Below, in pieces: positions 58,954-64,000 of a DNA stretch of 64,000 nucleotides. The translations under genes and the position numbers were made by a program. The notes beneath the pieces are model-generated. The model saw only the letters and a program-made list of their open reading frames with translations. It was not told the origin of the DNA and ran no database searches. Every line of letters begins with the position of its first letter. The stretch's first letter is position 1. This DNA comes from Pyrocephalus nanus (lineage: Eukaryota; Chordata; Aves; Passeriformes; Tyrannidae): contig CM076259.1 in NCBI GenBank assembly GCA_038380795.1, forward strand, positions 25,650,977 to 25,714,976, read 5' to 3'.

Positions 58954-61950
58954 CTTAGGAATTTTTCTTTGGGCTGAAACCCAGCATACCGGTCAGAATT
59001 ACTTCTGATCCTTATTACTTTTACTGCTTCAGCTTAGACACATCTTGAAAACATATATTAAGTTTTGAATTAGATCAGAGATCCCTTCCTTTTTGAACCC
59101 TTCACTGTTTTACTAGTTTGGGACTGCATTGTTCGACCTCCCTTCCCCATTTAGCTCTGCATAATTGTTGGCTACCTAGTGGAAAAGTTTTCTAGAGCTT
59201 AACAAAGAGCAGCAGTTTTGCTACAAGATGTTTGATACCATCTGAAGGAGTACAGAGCTTGTTTTGACTCTTTGGTCTCTGCAAGGCAGTGTGAACCCTT
59301 GCAGAAAATATCTCCTTTGTCTAAGAAACAGTTTTGCTGCATCTCTGCTATTCACCTCCTGCTTTCTGCAGAGCTTCACTGATTTCATCTCAGGAAAGGA
59401 AGCTGAAGGTTCCCATCAATAATAATCCTCTTGGAGTAGGACTCCAGCATCTACCAGACCAGTCTATGTAGAATCTTGTGAGGCTTTGATCACTAATGCA
59501 GAAAGGACCAACCTAAATTTACTTTGTAAAGTGAAACAGCAGCTATGGATAATTGTGAAGAAAATAATTAGGATTTGCTGTTTACCATTGGTTTTCTGCA
59601 GTTCTAAAACTGAACTAGCAACGTTGTCAGGAGCCAACATTGTCTGGATATCTCATGCTACTCTGCTACACTCAGGGACACACCACACAGCAGGAATTGA
59701 TTTGAGAAAGCACAGAGAATCAGCAGCTTTTGCTAAAAGGAATTTTCTTGTATTTTTATCATGATGATATTTTTGGGTTTGCTTGAAAAAGTTTATCCAA
59801 AATAACAAAACCTGAATTGTTTTATTTCCCTTTATCCATCTCACTTTTCTCTCTTGTTTACTAGTCTGTTTCCCTTAGCAACTGGTATTAAAAGGAGAAA
59901 AGGAAGTGAAAAATAAACAAACAAAAATATTTTTTTAACGGGAGAGAAAATGCTTCTGTTTCTGCCAGATAAAACAGAAATATTGCATCCAAACAGAAAA
60001 TATATGAAAGTGGTTGTTGGGGTAAATTTTGTCAGGCTATTTTTATTGGTATTTTTATCACCATCATCATTAACCCACTATGCTTTCAGCACTACCTCTC
60101 ACTGCTAGGAAAGACCGATGACTTCTTCAGAAATCATGGACTGGAGCCAAAGATTTCAAGTCCTGAGACAGGATTAGGCCATAAAAACAAGAGGGTGTCA
60201 AGCAGTGTTGCAAGGGCAACTCCAGCTGTGGAGCTGGTGATTCACTTCTCCTGCCCTGAACTAAAGACAACCTTTTCCTCACCACATCCTGGCGTTTCAC
60301 TGCCACAGAGCACAAACAACAATCAAGAAAGTAATTCTTTGCCAGATTAAATCACCTCAAAATATCTATGCTCAGATCAACTCATGTTCTCTCCAAGGGA
60401 CATCCAATCCTGACTTTTCTTTTTCTCCAAGAATAAGTTATCGGGCAAGGACAAGCCAATGCTAAAAACATCATCAGCCCTAAAGTGCTAGGGACATCCC
60501 TCTGCAGGAATCTGGGCTGCAAGCTGTGCCCCGAGGTCTCCTTAGGGCCACCCTCTGTAGGAAACTGCTTGAACTCAGGCCTGATCAAATCTGTGGCTGT
60601 CTGGACTCTAGGACCAAGAAATACTTTTACATCTTTGCTTCTGAACAAGGTCAAGATAACACAGTGAGTGACAGCTTCTCCCTCCAAGAGGTCCAGGGGA
60701 AGAGACCTCCCACCACAGTGTCACATCTTGCAGTTATGTTCCTGTGCATCAGCACAGTGCTTCTAAAAAGTCTGCATAAGTAGTATACCTCGTGATAGGC
60801 AAGTCAGAAGAATTTGTCCCAAATCTTATAAAAAATATGGATGTAACTGCTGGTCAGGTTCACCCAATGTTTGATAAAGCTGGTGCCAAATGCAATATAG
60901 GTCCACTCAGACAATACAGAGATGCTGATATTTGGGAGAACATGTGTTGTGAGAAAATATGATAAAAGTCCATAAGCTGTCAACTGAAGTCATTAACTGC
61001 TTGACAACTGTCAGAGGGGGAAGGGTACAGCCAGAGGTAACTCTGCCCTGAGACTGCTCTGCAGGTCAGAAAAACATTTTCCATCATTGCCTGACAAAAA
61101 GGTAGCATTGCTTTCAGGAGCAGATCTCACCCCTGCGATCCAACTGCAAAAACTACGTCAAAGAACAAGGAAACCAAAGCTTCATAATTTCACTGATCTT
61201 AAAAAATATAAAGGAGCTCGGTTTTCCTGCTTCGTCCAAGCTCTTTATACAGTGAAGTAAAATAAGGAAGGGTCAGGGAGTTGACACAGCCCCACAAGGC
61301 AAAGCAAAGGGATGGGAAATGGGGGTTTGCTCTGTGCTGGGGAGGAGTCATACAACTGTAAACAAAAAGCATTTTGACTTTGGCAACTGTTGTGCGGTGT
61401 GAGCAATTCATCGTATTTCAAATGTTTGTTTGGATTTTAGACAAACAGATTTTGGCATATTAGCTTCTCCCATGGGTATACTCCAGATATTCTCAATCCT
61501 TGGTGGGAAGGACTATCCTGGAAATAATTAGGCAGGTTGAGGTGTGAGTCACCACCCTTTTTCCTTCAGTTGATGAGATGTGTTCAGTCTTCAGGGAAAT
61601 TATGGAGAAATGCAACCTCCCTCTTAATGGGAAGAGGCATTTTAGCCAGCTGTGAAAGATTGATACAGACATAAAAGCACTAGGCTTTGCAATTTCCCTT
61701 GGACTCATTCAGTTTGTGACCATGTGCTGGGGGCAGCTCTGGTCACTGCAGTGACTGGTGGACCAAGAGGGAGCTGCCTCCCTGGAGCTTGCAGGAAGAC
61801 CAACACAGCAACAGTACGTGAGGATATTCTGCCTGTGCCTGAGCAAAGAAAAACTCACTCCTGACAGCACATTTCACACAAAGAAAAGAAGGATTAACCT
61901 TGAAAAGCCTTAGTGCAGAGATGGATTGGTATCTTCTCCATAGCTTGCAC
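58954..61950. other. Intron of the unidentified gene
   Basis: AT-rich, no repeat or exon recognised. The two flanking exons are already in compatible phase. Confidence 0.4.
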
Positions 61951-62078
61951 CATTGCACTGCTCTATAATACTCAAAGGCTGGTTGTAGAAACTGATCATG
62001 TGCTGAGGAGATCCAGCAAGCAGTATGATGGCTGCTTGCACTTCCATTGGCTTCAGTTTTCCTTTCCATAGGAAGACT
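61951..62078 (-). CDS. Internal exon of the unidentified gene
   Basis: 128 nt: 1 nt, 42 codons, 1 nt. The acceptor is ttcagttactttag and the donor AATG-gtgcaag. It reads VFLWKGKLKPMEVQAAIILL, then AGSPQHMISFYNQPLSIIEQ and CN. The next exon (58,863) starts with the 2 nt needed to complete the codon. The upstream partner must end with 2 nt and was not found. Confidence 0.6.
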
Positions 62079-62135
62079 CTAAAGTAACTGAAAGCAAAGG
62101 ACAAAGAATATGAGTGCCCCTACTCCCAATGTGCT

Positions 62136-62498
62136 ATGTACACATTGCTTGACACAGAGAAGATGAGAAGGAACAGGGAGCAGAGTACTGCAAAGTTGTC
62201 AGTTGTCATCTGTCAAGCATTTTGCAAGTGGCTGCCACCACAACTGGATCTTCTTTTGAATCAAGATTCTTGGAAGAAAGTGAGCAAGATATGTCCAGAA
62301 GAGAGCAAGGAGAAGACTGAGCAGCAAGTGAAGGAGGCAGAGGAAGTCGAAGTAGTTTCAAGGAGTAAAGAGCCCTTCAGCAGTGATGGCAGTGTGGGAG
62401 AAGAGGATTGGGTAGGGCAAAAACATCTGCAGGTGAGTAGGGAGGAAGCAGTACTGGAGTCAGGGGCAGTAGGAGAGCAGGAAAAGCTTCATGTCTAA
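62136..62498 (+). CDS. Unsupported 120-codon open frame, Glu/Lys-rich
   Basis: A plus-strand frame with ATG and stop. Its second half is highly charged (ESKEKTEQQVKEAEEVEVV). It starts 58 bp beyond, and antisense to, the exon at 61,951-62,078. No promoter, splice or polyadenylation signal was linked to it, and no family is recognised. It is probably a chance frame in purine-rich intron DNA. Confidence 0.15.
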   Translation: MYTLLDTEKMRRNREQSTAKLSVVICQAFCKWLPPQLDLLLNQDSWKKVSKICPEESKEKTEQQVKEAEEVEVVSRSKEPFSSDGSVGEEDWVGQKHLQVSREEAVLESGAVGEQEKLHV

Positions 62499-63753
62499 AG
62501 AGCCTCACAAGGATCACACCAGAGGTAGAAATCTTTCCTTTAAGGATTGCAAATCACAATTACACTGGTTGGATTAGGGGGACATGGCACTGTAAATATG
62601 AGTGGTTTATACAAATAGCAAACCTCTTTGCTAAAAGGTTATCCAGAGAAGTATGGAGACATTAATTCAGGAGGCAATTTTTAACCTTGGCAGCTGCCTT
62701 ACCCATTCTCCCCAACAAGGCAGATGAAACCTGATGGATACAGGGTTCTGCAATGCTGCTAGGTGTTTCTTGTTTAGTGAATATTCCTGATTTACACAAT
62801 GATAACAAGAGCCCAGGGAAAGCACTGCTCTGCTTTTCTATTTCTATAGGTCACAAGTTTCAAATTTTAGTAGTACCACCATTTTTAAAAAAGATTGAAA
62901 TACCCAGACTGGACACTGTATCTTTCCCGGTAGCTGGCACTCTGCAGCAACAGCCTCATTTGTATTCTGTCTTTTACTTCAGCAAAAAAATCTCCACTCT
63001 GCATTGCCACAACTAAGTACTTCCTCACTGCAATACAGAGGTTGCCAAACAGTCACACTAAATTCAACATGTCCCTACTAACATATTTTATTCATACTGA
63101 TGGTCTGCTTCACAGTGTGTTCCCAAAGACTTGATTTAAAATTTAAGCTCCAGACTTCTAACATAAAGCAAAAACAAAGTGAGTATCTTTTTCTATGTAG
63201 CTGTACCACAGAGCTGCCTCTCCTTCAAAGCTGATCTATCGCAGATTTCAGGCTGGAGTTTTTTTCCTCACACAGGGCTTGAGTGTCTTCATGTAGAAAG
63301 GAAAAAATTGGTACTTCTTAAAGAGTCTTTGTTTATAAGGTCCCGCTTCTTTATCCAGTTAAAAAATTATTTTCATGCAGTGGAGAAGCTTGGAGTAGAT
63401 GATCCCACAAAGTGAGGCCTCCTCCAAAATAGTGTTCTTGAGTGGACCCCACCATGACAGGTCAAGTCCCTAACAGCAAACCAACCCTTGGGGCACTGTA
63501 TTTCTGTCTTGAAGGCAGGATTTGTCATATCTGTTGGAAATTAAAGTTTCACTGGCCCATCCTGTTTGGATCTTCACACAGCAGGCTTTTCCTTACACTC
63601 TAGTTTTGTTTATGAAAGGAAATCCATCTGAACCCATAAGATAACTTCAAGTGAGGCACTGAAAGGAAACTGAAGGCTTTGAGGGCCAGAGCCATTTTTC
63701 ACAGGGCTTTCCTTTGTCCAGGGTTTTACCCATGTGTTTTGGGAAGCACTTAC

Positions 63754-63802
63754 AGGAGCATCCTCCAGGTGCAATAAAGGCTGCGTAACACTTGGTTCCC
63801 AG
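63754..63802 (-). CDS. Candidate small exon of the unidentified gene
   Basis: 49 nt between gcttgtgtag and a consensus gtaagt donor, reading WEPSVTQPLLHLEDAP (1 nt plus 16 codons, phase-0 end). Its phase does not fit the exon at 62,078 directly, so another exon must lie between, or this one is false. Confidence 0.35.
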
Positions 63803-64000
63803 CTACACAAGCCACAGCACTCTGTCACACATGGGATATTCATGGAGCTGGGAAATATCTGGGCTACACTAAGCTCTTTCCACAACCCACAGGGAAAAAA
63901 TGGATGTCCGAGGGATATGTTTTAGGGCAGGAGGTTGAGCACTGTTTCATGAGTAACAGTGCAGCTCAGGGATGGCAAGACTGGGATGAGCTGGGAGCCA

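Overview
The window looks like songbird (passerine) nuclear DNA. The strongest marker is a tRNA-Ile-derived SINE with a CR1-like 3' tail at about 23.66 kb, the design of the zebra-finch-type TguSINE1 family. Supporting this are many CR1 LINE fragments of different ages, CORE-SINE/MIR-like relics, an avian-type gamma-like endogenous retrovirus and a GC-rich CpG-island promoter in otherwise AT-moderate intronic or intergenic sequence. No bacterial-style operon, CRISPR array or rRNA gene is visible.

Layout. From 0 to 18 kb the sequence is mostly non-coding, with one young-type CR1 3' end (1.7-2.0 kb), an ancient CR1 (8.15-8.57 kb) and a MIR-like relic (9.6-9.9 kb). A CpG island covers about 18.55-19.56 kb. 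Inside it, on the minus strand, lies the start of a secretory or membrane protein gene: an ATG as the last codon of exon 1, a 97-bp intron, then a 60-bp exon encoding the hydrophobic core of a signal peptide. From 19.7 to 33.5 kb I see only repeats.

A minus-strand, internally deleted gamma-like provirus occupies 33,713-39,406. It has one complete 535-bp 3' LTR, a 41-bp remnant of the 5' LTR, a tRNA-His-like primer binding site, and broken gag, pro, pol and env. An extra cysteine-rich open frame lies between pol and env.

From about 41.3 to at least 63.8 kb runs a minus-strand, multi-exon host gene. I reconstructed it from short open frames bounded by AG/GT and compatible in phase. The last eight exons join in phase without a gap, ending in a stop at 41,461 and an AATAAA at 41,295-41,300. 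Four further exons upstream (61,951-62,078; 58,714-58,863; 56,863-56,961; 54,292-54,445) also join in phase with each other. At least one exon is missing between 54.3 and 50.7 kb. The product is leucine-rich and probably helical; I cannot name it.

Inside this gene's introns sit a plus-strand, frameshifted CAPSL-like (calcyphosine-like EF-hand) pseudogene at 52.13-52.62 kb, bracketed by antisense CR1 pieces, and a putative 822-bp solo LTR that splits one of those CR1s. A perfect 45-bp tandem duplication abuts the splice acceptor of the exon at 58,714-58,863 and gives that exon two copies of its 3' splice site.

Exon calls rest on reading frame, GT-AG sites and phase only. Repeat names rest on recognised consensus segments. 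No alignment or database search was possible.
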